Below, piece by piece: positions 52,345-63,752 of a stretch of DNA of 64,000 bases. Both the position numbers and the translations under genes were made by a program. Source of the stretch: Megaustenia siamemsis (lineage: Eukaryota > Mollusca > Gastropoda > Stylommatophora > Ariophantidae); NCBI GenBank assembly GCA_032433765.1, contig JAVIAB010000051.1, positions 146,764,568 through 146,828,567 on the forward strand, in the 5' to 3' direction. The first letter of the stretch is position 1; every line of letters begins with the position of its first letter. A model generated the notes under the pieces. The model did not search any database, had not been told where the DNA came from, and saw nothing but the letters and a program-made list of their open reading frames with translations.

Positions 52345-52925
52345 CGAGTAAAACGGCACCCTGCTCACATCAACTTGTGGCATTACATCAGCTATAAACT
52401 ACAATTCTAAAACTAACATACTCGGTCAGGACGTCGAAGCAACACCTGAAATCTCTATCGACAACAACAAACTTGACATCGTGCGGCAGTATAACTACCT
52501 GGGGTCCATCATCAGCGACACACTATCTTTAGATACAGAAATTGACACCTGCATTGGTAAAGCTGCTACCACCTTTGCCCGTCTTTCTAAGCGTGTCTGG
52601 CAAAACAGCAAACTGACAATTAAAACAAAAGCCGCAGTGTATAATGTCTGCATAATTAGTATCCTCCTGTATGGCAGCGAATCTTGGGCAACCTATGTAA
52701 AGCAGGAGAGAAGGCTAAATGCATTCCATATGCGATGTCTACGCCGTATTCTTGGTATCATGCTTCGCATTTTTATGCATTCACTTGCATTTCTTTGCCT
52801 TAACCTCATTCTTGGTATCACCTGGAAGGATAACGTGACAAACGTGGAGGTCATGACTTGCGAAGGCTTACCGAATATCTACACACTGCTCAAACAACGT
52901 AGGTTACGCTTTACGTAGGTTACGC
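52345..52925 (+). mobile_element. LINE family D, RT thumb region
   Basis: A continuous frame encodes 'VRQYNYLGSIISDTLSLDTE', 'IDTCIGKAATTFARLSKRVW', 'IISILLYGSESWATYVKQER' and 'MRCLRRILGI'. Near 52748-52820 the phrase 'attcttggtatca' is repeated around a 60-bp insert encoding 'MLRIFMHSLAFLCLN', which is foreign to the family. It then continues 'TWKDNVTNVEV'. Confidence 0.85.
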
Positions 52926-53132
52926 CGGACGATTTTTTTTAATGCAATCATCTTTCACAATAATTACAGCACCTTTATAGAGGGACTCTAACGATAATGA
53001 GGCACTTATCTGAAATGACCACGAGAGCCCTCGTCAGTGCTCGTACTCAGCGTTGGGATCTTCCTACGTAATCTGGAAAAAGATCCCAAATGCTAATGGA
53101 CGCTGGCCATGCTAACACAGCGACAAGGTTAA

Positions 53133-53384
<252 letters not shown>

Positions 53385-54059
53385 TAAACAAACAAAAAAA
53401 AAACGCTACGTCACCGGAAGTCTTTGTTTCCAAGAAGATTGTTCTGCATTCCTTTTCTATCCCTCAGGATTATGGAGGTAACATTGACAGTTACAAACCA
53501 GGAATGAAGATTTATGAAAACGGGATATGGTCACAGCTTTGCCTACGTGAAGAACAAAAGAAAAGCAGAAAGACAATTCATCGTTCTGCTTTAGTCTTGT
53601 TCATCTACATCAAACTGAAACCATACCCTCTTTTTATCGTCATTGCCATTCTTATCATCAGTTTTACAGCAGCTTCGCCATCTTAATACATTTGTATCCC
53701 TTTACCCCAGTTACAAAAATTATGAAAGAAAATCTCTCATGTCGTGGTGACTGCTTTGACCAAGCGGCCTTTATTTCTCTGGTCCCGTTTAGAGAACCCC
53801 GACATACACCATCAGATGTGTATGGTGATGTGTCGTAGGATAGTTTTAACCCATAACAAACCAGCTTCTGCAGCTCCTCTTTGTGACCGTCCCTGTGAGC
53901 TGGCAGAGCCAAAAACATGTCAATATCCTGATGTCTTCACCTCTTTACTGACTTTTACGACTTTATCACTGTTCACTTTTCCCTGAAACATTTTTTTGGT
54001 GGCGCGATCCATAGCCATCCCACTAGAGATCTTCACTGTAGCTATGAAATCTTTGTATT

Positions 54060-54855
54060 CTTTCTCTTCCCACTTTGCCTTTCAGTGTCGAGGGTATTTG
54101 GAGACAAATAATAATTGGAAGCATAATGATAAATGAACATCATCCTCCACTTGTTTTAATGAACGGAAACACCCGAGGTGACAGATCAGCCAATCATTTC
54201 AGGGGAAGAGCTATGTTTACAACAATCGGAACAAATTCACAAATAATCAACAGAAAAAAAAAAAAAACAAAGAACAATAGAGACAGCCCGTAGCAGGATT
54301 GCTTAGTTGGTCGTATACCGTAATGTATAGTCTCGTGTGTCAAGGCACTATGTTGAGGAGTACCGGTTCGATCCTGTTTCAGGATGTCTATTGTTTTTGT
54401 TTTCTGTAGTTGATTATTTGTGGGATTAGTTTCCTGTGTTGTATACATGCCTCTTCCCCTGAAATGATTTGCAGAAATATAATTTGCTCCTCTGTTGATC
54501 TCTGCTGCTGTTATGTTTCCTAGATGTTTCTAATATTCCATCATCCATCTTTTGGTCTATGCTGTTATGTTTCCTAGATGTTTCTAATATTTCATCAATC
54601 AATCGTTTTCGTGGTCGACTCCTGAGTCTAGTGTTTTCATAACGTGACTCATGATGAGTTTTGATATGTCTTATCAAGTGGCCAAGCCATTTATCTGTTA
54701 TTTCTCAATGTATTCAGTGACGAGAATTATTTCTACTTTGTTTTCCCTCACTTCTTCATTTCTGATCTTATTCCTGTCATTCGACCAACACATTTTATTT
54801 CTTACAGTCAAATCTGACATTGGTAGCACCACGTTGGTATGAAGATTGCACTGTA
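54060..54855 (-). mobile_element. LINE family C copy, split by a fold-back insertion
   Basis: The C 3' end 'ctttcagtgtcgaggg' at 54080-54095 should be followed by 'agatataatttgc'; instead about 380 bp intervene and the family sequence resumes with 'gaaatataatttgctcctct' at 54474. A 55-bp piece with 'tgttatgtttcctagatgtt' is duplicated at 54510 and 54563. It joins LINE B at about 54860. Confidence 0.75.
54192..54470. mobile_element. Fold-back element with tRNA-like centre
   Basis: The left arm starts 'aatcatttcaggggaagag' and the right arm ends with its complement 'ctcttcccctgaaatgatt'. Inner parts of the arms also match ('cacaaataatcaac', 'aacaatagaga/aacaatagaca'). The loop (54290-54385) has 'ggattgcttagttggtcgta' and 'taccggttcgatcctgtttc', resembling Pol III A and B boxes. 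Confidence 0.6.
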
Positions 54856-54859
54856 GAGT

Positions 54860-55745
54860 ATCAGCGTCATCTCGCTCTGCCTCTTGCTTTGATGATGCAA
54901 GTTGTCATAGGTGACTTCCATCTTGATGTTACTCGTCCATGTTAGTCTTGGTCTGCCTCTGCCTCTATTACCTGTATTTTCCCTTCCAATATTACTTTAG
55001 TAGGCTGTTGTGTCTTTAACATGCCCCAAAAATTGCATTTGTCTAGTTCTAATTGTGTTTAGTAGTTCTCTTTTAATTTTTAATTGTTTTAAAACTTTAT
55101 CGTTTGTTCTCTTTTATTTCCATCCAATTTTACCTATTCTTCTATATATATCCACATTTCAAATGCTTCAATTTTCTTTTCTGTTTTTGTCTAATGTCCA
55201 TGTTTCTGCATCATACAGAAATATGAGAACATAACATTTCGCTATTCTTAGTTTTAGCCTGGTGTTATTTGTTTTCATGTTAGCATACTTTACATGGCAT
55301 TAAAATTACTTTTTGCCATTTCTATTCTTTTGTTTATTTCAGTTTTACATTTTCCATCACTGGTTATAGTATGTCCAGGGTAGTTGTAGCTCTGAACTAT
55401 CTCCGGGTCTATTCCTTCAACTTTGATATCCACTTGTAGGTTTTGAGTATTATCTTTGCTTATGATCATAGTTTTAGTCTTTTTGATATTCATATAAATC
55501 CATATTTTTTGCTTGTCATGTTTATTTCATTAAATAATTGTATAGATCTTTAGGATTTTCTGCTAGTAGTACAGTATCATCAGTATATCTTAGGTTATTG
55601 ATTATTTTCCATTAATGCTTAAGCCTGGCATCTATTTGATGTTTTTAAAGATTTGCTCAGTGTATAGATTGAACAAGTTTGGTGATTCCAAAATCCTTCC
55701 ACTTGTTGTAATCGTCTGATCTTTGTATTAACTAATTAATTATGT
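54860..55745 (-). mobile_element. LINE family B copy
   Basis: Minus strand: 'YNYPGHTITSDGKCKTEINK', 'MNIKKTKTMIISKDNTQNLQ' and an upstream part with the motif B/C surroundings ('SPNLFNLYTEQIFKNIK'). The 3' end is at the left. Many indels. Confidence 0.8.
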
Positions 55746-55796
55746 CTTTTTTCTGTTTTAATTTCTTTACTTGTAACATGGCCCAGTAAGAAGAGT

Positions 55797-56085
55797 AAAG
55801 TAAAATAAAGGTTTCCTCCGCACCTTACTAGGTGTATGGGGAATGAGGTGTTAGTGACCATATTTCTCTTTGACCACGGCACATTTTTGGATGAAGTAGT
55901 CGATATCACGTCAGGTCGCCTTTACTTTCCATAAAAAATGTATGGTATCCATTTTTAGAGGCTGGGTGAACCCAGTAGCCTTGTCTATTAAAAATGTCCA
56001 CCGCTTCTGGGGATTGAACCAGACCATTGTGATCAGGTAGCAAGCACACTAACCATTCATCCACCGACGCTACAGTTGGAATAGT
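55797..56085 (-). mobile_element. SINE-1-related element, diverged
   Basis: Follows the SINE-1 order ('ggggaatgaggtgttagtga', 'gaccacggcacat', 'aggctgggtgaaccca', 'ggggattgaaccagaccatt') but with low similarity and an extra stretch. Perhaps an older subfamily. Confidence 0.6.
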
Positions 56086-56204
56086 AGATGACACATTACT
56101 TGTCGACGCCGTCTCATTTCTATAGCTTATCTTTCTCGCTGCTTTTCTGCTGTCTACGTCACACAAGCGCATCAAACAATGAACGTTAAAGGGAGCGCAT
56201 TAAT

Positions 56205-56625
56205 CAAATTCTGGACTTCCGGTAAATATGGTGGATAGGCGACATGAACAGCTGAGGCACTGCCTGAAAAGTGTTCCTTGTTGGTTTCCTCAAATTCCAT
56301 GTCCGGCTTGCTACCGGAGCTACTGAGTTTAGTGTCCTGTGCACACCGTGAGCTGTGTTTTTCATCCGGATGGTGTTTCTATATTCAGATTGCTTACAAT
56401 TAATGATGATATCGTATGACGGACAGTTCAGCTGCATTCATTTTCAGTGCCGCTTGGCCTTATGTCTTTTGGCGTGTGCTGTAGCTGCTATGATGGAAAC
56501 TGCAGCTGCCTTTCTTTGTTTTGATATTAGATGAGATGTTAATTTGGATGATTCCACTGGCACGAGCGGTTGAGCAATTATGGATTTTCATTCGTTTGCA
56601 GTGATACAAGGGCCTTTGAAGAAAT
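56205..56625 (-). repeat. Dispersed repeat X, copy 3
   Basis: Parallels 27640-28107 across about 400 bp: 'aaatatggtggataggcg', 'gtgcacaccgtgagctgtg', 'ggccttatgtcttttggcgt' and 'gagcaattatggattttcat'. The right edge near 'gcagtgatacaagggcctt' is shared, suggesting a true element terminus. Confidence 0.7.
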
Positions 56626-56839
56626 ATAATTAGAATAATAACTATTTATCAAATTGTGTCCATACAACTATTCCATCAGTGATGAACAATTAATTCATCT
56701 TTCGGCTGGACTGGGGTCACAGATGGAAAGAACCTTGAAGGAGTTCAAGAAGATAGCTACCCTGGACATATTAAAACAAATGATGAAAGGTATTAGCCAG
56801 ATATCTGAACTAAAGAATATGAATTACAATAAGTAGTTT

Positions 56840-57240
56840 TAACATGAAAAAATGCTCACATCAAAACAAATAACAGCAGAACTAAAATTACGAAATGTAA
56901 AAGTTATTTACTCATTATTCCTGTATGGTGCAGAAACATGGACGTTAAATAAGAAAACTGAGCTGAAAATTGAAGCCTCTGAAATGTGGATATAACGAAA
57001 AAAATAGGGAGAATTGAGTGGAAGGAAAAGAAGACAAACAAGGAAGTTGTGAATCAGCAGAAAATTACAAGAAAGAACTACTTAACACAATTCAAAAAAG
57101 ACAATTGAACGTTTGTGGACATGTGAAGAGACACCCTGCTAAGAGCATCTTGGAAGGGAAGGAACCAAGTAGACAAGGCAGACCACAGCCGACTATAGAT
57201 TTACTTAGGCATGCGGGCTGAGAGGAAATTCCTGGAAAAC
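56840..57240 (+). mobile_element. LINE family B, decayed copy
   Basis: Readable pieces are 'LFLYGAETWTLNKKTELKIE', 'KKELLNTIQKRQLNVCGHVK' and 'RQGRPQPT'. The last part of the same element ('gatagccaaccttccatgtg') reappears at 57665-57725, so 57241-57660 is probably an insertion. Confidence 0.75.
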
Positions 57241-57356
57241 CACAAACTAGTGTGACGTTTTCATCTCTGCAATGAGTTTCATCTCTACGGTTGTAGGTCG
57301 AGTAAAGTCAGTCATCTATAGCTCCTATAGCTTAAACGTCACGCTAGTTGGTAGGG
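57241..57356. repeat. Short inverted repeat
   Basis: The 5' side has 'aactagtgtgacgttt' and the 3' side 'aaacgtcacgctagtt', able to form a 15-bp stem around a 75-base loop. Perhaps the end of a small inverted-repeat element. Confidence 0.6.
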
Positions 57357-57399
57357 TTTTTCGCTTTTATTTTCTGCCGCGGATCTTAGTAAATCTATA

Positions 57400-57590
57400 G
57401 TGTCTGTGGGGTCTGATATATATATGTGTGTGTGAGAGAGTGTGTGTCTTTGGGGTCTGATATATATATATATCTGTGTGTGTGGTGAGAAGTGTGTGTC
57501 TGTGGGGTCTGATATATATATCTGTGTGTGTGGTGGGAGAGTGTGTGTCTGATATCTAAATCTGTGTGTGTGGTGGGGGAGAGAATAAGA
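57400..57590. repeat. Tandem array of about 55 bp, three to four irregular copies
   Basis: Units contain 'gtgtctgtggggtctgatat' and 'atatctgtgtgtgtggtg'. Confidence 0.85.
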
Positions 57591-57727
57591 TTAAAATGGA
57601 CTAATATCGGTGGATATTATAACTGATAACTAAGCTGGACAACATTTACCATCAAGACAAGAGAGAGTAAAATGACGCTCCTTGATAGCCAACCTTCCAT
57701 GTGGAGATGGCACCCAATGAATGAATG

Positions 57728-58215
57728 GGGTGACTGACTAATGATCTGCCTTAGGATCAGCACAGAGATTTATTTCTTTAAATCAGTAATCAGTGTGTAG
57801 ATGCTGATTGGTTTACTGCTACTGCTCGTTCTTTCTTTGCAACATCTTTATTTTTTTTCTTTATTTGCAATATCTTTCATCCTTTCCTTCCTGCAACATC
57901 TTTCTTTCTTTTTTTCCCTTGCAAGATCTTTCTTTCCTTCCCTCCCCTCCCCTTCCTCTCTCCCATCTTTCTTTCTTTCTTTCTTTCAACATTTTACTTC
58001 TTCTAATCTTTCTTTTCTTGCAACATCTTTCTTTTTTCTTTCTTTCTTAAAACATTTTTATTTCTTCTATCTTAATTTTCTTCGTTCCTTCCTTTCTTTG
58101 CAACATCTTTCTTTCGTTCTTTCTTTCTTAAATTCTACAATTCACATTAATTCCACATATGTTTATACCCAAAGCTGTTAATCATCTGTATTCAAACTAA
58201 CCCATTTCTGTCCAG
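57728..58215. other. Pyrimidine-rich end of the last tubulin intron
   Basis: Runs of 'tttctttctttc' with a recurrent 'tgcaacatctttctttc' phrase from 57830 to 58125. Open frames here are low-complexity Phe/Leu/Ser strings. It leads to the exon 9 acceptor 'tttctgtccag'. Confidence 0.85.
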
Positions 58216-58351
58216 GTATGTTGGAGAAGGCATGGAAGAGGGTGAGTTCTCTGAGGCCAGGGAAGATTTGGCTGCTCTGGAAAAGGATTACGAGGAGGTT
58301 GGGGTAGATTCAGCCGAGGTTGAACAGGGTGACGGCGAGGAAGAGTACTAA
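58216..58351 (+). CDS. TUBA: Alpha-tubulin exon 9, C-terminus and stop (codons 407-451)
   Basis: Encodes '[20 protein letters not shown]', '[20 protein letters not shown]' and 'EEEY', then TAA at 58349-58351. The acidic tail ends in Tyr451, the residue removed and re-added in the detyrosination cycle; acidic residues for polyglutamylation are present. The tail differs from the common 'VEGEGEEEGEEY' by Gln and Asp substitutions. No frame error. Confidence 0.97.
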
Positions 58352-58620
58352 CGCCAACTCCAAACACAACATGGACACGCAAGCAGAATGTACAATCTAG
58401 TCCCACTTAAAATAACACTTATCTGTCATAGGATCTTATTTCTCGCGAGAACGCTATTTACTGTAACAGTAGCACTTATTATAAACAGTGAATGAACAAC
58501 AAAATGTTACTTTTGATTGGACACTTTCACAAGAGTCAATCGCCAATATTACTGCCACATATCATATTGTGTATATTCTTTATTAAATATCCGATGATAT
58601 ATTTCTTTTCATTTTCTTAT
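58352..58620 (+). other. Alpha-tubulin 3' untranslated region (extent inferred)
   Basis: AT-rich sequence after the stop. An 'attaaa' at 58582-58587 could serve as polyadenylation signal. The exact cleavage site cannot be seen. Confidence 0.4.
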
Positions 58621-58651
58621 AGCTACAGTAACTGACTGTATATTTATTAGC

Positions 58652-58730
58652 TGTTAACATGTTTTATCACCAACTTGTCGAGCTCCACACCGGGAGAAAG
58701 TGGGTTCGAATCCTGGTAGGGCGGAAGGAT
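58652..58730 (+). mobile_element. tRNA-like SINE head
   Basis: A B-box 'gtgggttcgaatcctggtag' preceded by a weak A-box-like area. No full tRNA fold. Low-confidence SINE fragment. Confidence 0.35.
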
Positions 58731-58989
58731 ATTCTTCAATTGATTGGGGGGGGGGGGAAGGAGATACTCAGACTTTAATACCTTCTGGCGACTGCACTGG
58801 ACAAGCGACCTTTGTTCTCCAGTCATACAATTTCCACCGGCAGATCTCAGTAATAGGAAAATACCATAAAGATAGATTTTTTTGTGTTTAATCCCCAAGA
58901 TTTAGAGTGACAAGATAAAGTACCTGGCACTGGACGTTCTTATTAAAACAAAAAGTTCCAAAACGGCCATTTAAAAAAAAAAATAATTG

Positions 58990-59212
58990 TAAATGAGGTT
59001 CGCTTGTTTGATGATCAAGGCCTGAAACAACAACAGCGATTTGAGCAATATCAAGTGATCATTAAATGAGGTTCGCTTGTTTGATGATCAAGGCCTGAAA
59101 CAACAACAGCGATTTGAGCAATATCAAGTGATCATTAAATGAGGTTCACTTGTTTGATGATCAAGGCCTGAAACAACAACAGCAATTTGAGCAATATCAA
59201 GTGATCATTCCA
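58990..59212. repeat. 73-bp tandem array, three copies
   Basis: Each copy contains 'aaatgaggttcgcttgtttg', 'atgatcaaggcctgaaacaa' and 'gagcaatatcaagtgatcat'. Copies differ at one or two positions only. Confidence 0.95.
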
Positions 59213-59224
59213 GTGGTCAGAGGA

Positions 59225-59690
59225 AACGTTTTTTCTTCTCCTTCTTCCCGTTCTCATTTACTTTTCAGCGTCAAGGGAAGTCATTTTTGTGTGGTCTTTT
59301 GCTTTTCTGTTCGCCTCTGCTGCTGTTGTTTCATAGTGTTTTGAATACTCCATCAATCCATCATTTTCATGGTTGGCCCATGAATCTGGTGTTCTCGCAA
59401 AGTTTATTGAAGGCTCGTATTTTGATTATTCTGGTCTTATCATGTGGCCAAACCACTTATTCGGTTGTTGCTTTATACACACAATGGCAGGAATTATTCC
59501 TAGCTTTTTTTCTCAGTTCTTCATTTCTGATCTTATCTCTCAGGCTGTTTCTTGTCATTCCTCTAACACATTTAATCTCAGCAGTGTTTATTTTTCTTAT
59601 TGTTCTTGAGTCTAGAGTCCAGGACTATTATTTTGACTTGCAGCATGTCTTGCTTCTGTCTGTCTCCTCTGCTCCCTGGTTGAAGGTCTT
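59225..59690 (-). mobile_element. LINE family C, 3' fragment
   Basis: Shares 'cttttcagcgtcaagggaag', 'catggttggcccatgaatct', 'gtggccaaaccacttattcg' and 'tgttcttgagtctagagtcc' with the other C copies. Confidence 0.8.
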
Positions 59691-59812
59691 TTAAAGTTGA
59701 AAGGTTGCTCTATATAAGTCTTATCTTATCCGCAAAGCTGAAACACTCTTTTTTAATATATATTTTTTTATTGCTCTGATGTCTGTTTCTATTACCTACC
59801 AGTACATATGTG

Positions 59813-59924
59813 GAAGCATTGGAGGCGTTATGATCAAGCAATGGAAATCATGCAGGACACAGTTACATCAGAAAAAGAGGCAAAACAAAAACATCGAACT
59901 ACAAATAAAACAGAGATGCCTTAA
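59813..59924 (+). CDS. Possible exon of an unidentified gene
   Basis: A strong acceptor-like 'ctgtttctattacctaccag' precedes 59813. In the phase-1 frame it reads 'HMWKHWRRYDQAMEIMQDTV' and 'TSEKEAKQKHRTTNKTEMP' to a TAA at 59922. The composition is natural-protein-like (charged, helical) rather than repeat-like. The same frame continues after the stop with 'LHERTKCIKESSGNDQHYS'. I do not recognise the family, and no partner exon is visible, so it may be chance or a pseudo-exon. Confidence 0.25.
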
Positions 59925-60439
59925 CTTCATGAGCGCACCAAGTGCATCAAAGAAAGCTCTGGCAATGATCAACACTACTCTTAAAGATCAACTGACAAGT
60001 AGAGGAGGCTGTTATCAATGTTTTGATATTGTCTTGTTTGGACCGTCTTTCCAAATAACAGACTTCTGGTTGAAATGATGACTTTGTCTGGTACTCACTG
60101 TGGGCATGTCAAATTATCGCAACATTGTTCTTCATACACTGTTAATAGCAATGCAGAGTGTAGTTTATATCTGTCAAAATGACTATCAGATGATACATAG
60201 ACACAATATCTATATTAGATTTTGAAAAATACTGTAATTTATTTTCTCTCTGTCAAACACCACCATTTTTGTATCATGCATTAAAATGAATATCTTCTTA
60301 TTTTGTCTTCGTCGCTTTGATATCTACACTTTACTGGAGAATTGCTGAGGAGGGGATCTGATCACCTATGGACATGTTCGGAGTGCAATGATCATGACCC
60401 GCAAATAACTCAATAACTTTACTGGAGAGAAGGTGCCTG

Positions 60440-60765
60440 TACAGCAACAGAGCTGAAGGTGTCAGCGACTTATAGCTGATAGCTTGTATCAGGACCATCC
60501 AGACACAACTCCACCTCTCCGTGGTGCCCTAGCAACAAACCAACCAGTCTAGCCTAGCCAAATGATTAGGAGATGTGAAGGAAGGCCCAGCTCTCAAAAA
60601 ACAACATGCTGAAGATGGGTGTGTCAGGCCAAAAGGTTTTTATGTTACAGTTTTTGTGCAATCAGCAACATAACGTATTTACGTCCACTTACCGCCCTTT
60701 TAAGGGCAGATAATAAAGAGGGATAGCTTTAGTTGAATCGGTGAACGAGAACTATCTAGGAGATC
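60440..60765 (+). repeat. Dispersed repeat Y, copy 3
   Basis: Shares 'ccacctctccgtggtgccct', 'ccaaccagtctagcctagcc' and the downstream 'cttaccgcccttttaagggc' with the copy at 11228. Confidence 0.6.
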
Positions 60766-61075
60766 AAGTATTCTCTTAGTCATTGCATGAAAACATGTAT
60801 GCCCACTTTTCTCCTCAACACATCTGACTCGGCAATGAACAGGCATCAGGTTGGCATTTCTTCCTCTGATCTTTGCTCTCTTGTTCAAATTGAATAACCC
60901 GTGGCCAGTCACTCTGCTACGTGGAGGTGAAGACATGTCTGAAAACAGCGGAGTCATATATGTACAGTGTATGTGTGCCACACTAAGGCACTCTGTAAAT
61001 GATGGCCACATTAACTTTTACCCCTCAAAGTATAAAATAAACAAATAATTCTGTTAACACTGTTAGATCCACTCA
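60766..61075. other. Unassigned spacer
   Basis: A minus-strand frame (60700-61011) includes 'RVRCVEEKSGHTCFHAMTKR', which is cysteine-containing and might be a transposase tail, but I cannot place it. Confidence 0.3.
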
Positions 61076-63752
61076 TGATGGCAATGCTGTATAATTCAAC
61101 ACCAGACCTCCACATGATGGCAATGCTGTATAATTCAACACCAGACCTCCACATGATGGCAATGCTGTATAATTCAACACCAGACCCACACATGGTGGCA
61201 ACGCTGTATAATTCAACACCAGACCCACACATGGTGGCAACGCTGTATAATTCAACACCAGACCCACACATGGTGGCAACGCTGTATAATTGAACATTAG
61301 ACCCACATGGTGGCAACGCTGTATAATTCAACACCAGACCCACACATGGTGGCAACGCTGTATAATTCAACACCAGACCCACACATGGTGGCAACGCTGT
61401 ATAATCAACACCAGACCCACACATGGTGGCAATACTGTATAATTCAACACCAGACCCACACATGGTGGCAATACTGTATAATTCAACACCAGACCCACAC
61501 ATGGTGGCAATACTGTATAATTCAACACCAGACCCACACATGGTGGCAATACTGTATAATTCAACACCAGAACCCCACATGGTGAGGCAATGCTGTATAA
61601 TTCAACACCAGAACCCCACATGGTGAGGCAATGCTGTATAATTCAACACCAGAACCCCACATGGTGGCAATGCTGTCTAATTCAACACCAGAACCCCACA
61701 TGGTGGCAACGCTGTATAATTCAACACCAGAACCCCACATGGTGGCAATGCTGTATAATTCAACACAGAACCCCACATGGTGTCAACGCTGTATAATTCA
61801 ACACCAGAACCCCCATGGTGGCAATGCTGTATAATTCAACACCAGAACCCCACATGGTGGCAATGCTGTCTAATTCAACACCAGAACCCCACATGGTGGC
61901 AATGCTGTATAATTCAACACCAGAACCCCACATGGTGGCAATGCTGTATAATTCAACACCAGAACCCCACATGGTGGCAATGCTGTCTAATTCAACACCA
62001 GACCCACACATAGTGGCAACGCTGTATAATTCAACACCAGAACCCCACATGTGGCAATGCTGTATAATTCAACACCAGAACCCCACATGGTGGCAACGCT
62101 GTATAATTCAACACCAGAACCCCACATGGTGGCAATGCTGTATAATTCAACACCAGAACCCCATGGTGGCAATGCTGTATAATTCAACACCAGAACCCCA
62201 CATGGTGGCAATGCTGTATAATTCAACACCAGAACCCCACATGGTGGCAATGCTGTATAATTCAACACCAGACCCCACATAGTGGCAATGCTGTATAATT
62301 CAACACCAGAACCCCACATGGTGGCAATGCTGTATAATTCAACACCAGAACCCCACATGGTGGCAATGCTGTCTAATTCAACACCAGACCCACACATAGT
62401 GGCAATGCTGTATAATTCAACACCAGACCCACACATAGTGGCAATGCTGTCTAATTCAACACCAGACCCACACATAGTGGCAATGCTGTCTAATTCAACA
62501 CCAGACCCACACATAGTGGCAATGCTGTCTAATTCAACACCAGACCCACACATAGTGGCAATGCTGTCTAATTCAACACCAGACCCACACATAGTGGCAA
62601 TGCTGTCTAATTCAACACCAGACCCACACATAGTGGCAATGCTGTCTAATTCAACACCAGACCCACACATAGTGGCAATGCTGTCTAATTCAACACCAGA
62701 CCCACACATAGTGGCAATGCTGTATAATTCAACACCAGACCCACACATAGTGGCAATGCTGTATAATTCAACACCAGACCCACACATAGTGGCAATGCTG
62801 TATAATTCAACACCAGACCCACACATAGTGGCAATGCTGTCTAATTCAACACCAGACCCACACATAGTGGCAATGCTGTCTAATTCAACACCAGACCCAC
62901 ACATAGTGGCAATGCTGTCTAATTCAACACCAGAACCCCACATAGTGGCAATGCTGTCTAATTCAACACCAGAACCCCACATAGTGGCAATGCTGTCTAA
63001 TTCAACACCAGAACCCCACATAGTGGCAATGCTGTCTAATTCAACACCAGACCCACACATAGTGGCAATGCTGTCTAATTCAACACCAGACCCACACATG
63101 GTGGCAATGCTGTATAATTCAACACCAGACCCACACATGGTGGCAATGCTGTATAATTCAACACCAGACCCACACATAGTGGCAATGCTGTATAATTCAA
63201 CACCAGACCCACACATAGTGGCAATGCTGTATAATTCAACACCAGACCCACACATGGTGGCAATGCTGTATAATTCAACACACAGACCCACACATGGTGG
63301 CAATGCTGTATAATTCAACACCACAGACCCACACATGGTGGCAATGCTGTCTAATTCAACACCAGACCCACACATAGTGGCAATGCTGTCTAATTCAACA
63401 CCAGACCCACACATAGTGGCAATGCTGTCTAATTCAACACCAGACCCACACATATAGTGGCAATGCTGTCTAATTCAGCACCAGACCCACACATGGTGGC
63501 AATGCTGTCTAATTCAACACCAGACCCACACATAGTGGCAATGCTGTATAATTCAACACCAGACCCACACATAGTGGCAATGCTGTATAATTCAACACCA
63601 GACCCACACATAGTGGCAATGCTGTCTAATTCAACACCAGACCCACACATAGTGGCAATGCTGTATAATTCAACACAGACCCACACATAGTGGTAATGCT
63701 GTATAATTCAACACCAGACCCACACATAGTGGCAATGCTGTATAATTCAGCA
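61076..63752. repeat. 39-bp minisatellite, about 2.7 kb
   Basis: About 69 copies of a 39-bp unit made of 'tggcaatgctgtataattca' and 'acaccagacccacacatag', with zones of 'gaaccccacatgg' and 'ctgtctaattc' variants. Frames of 343 and 488 codons on opposite strands are by-products of a unit length divisible by three. Confidence 0.98.

Noticed and set aside
57801..58181. A hydrophobic Phe/Leu/Ser membrane protein
   Set aside because: It is a translation of a pyrimidine-rich intron end made of 'tttctttc' runs.
61987..63453. A 488-codon minus-strand open frame as a repeat protein gene
   Set aside because: It is wholly a 39-bp tandem array, the opposite strand is equally open, and there is no unique start, end or splice signal.
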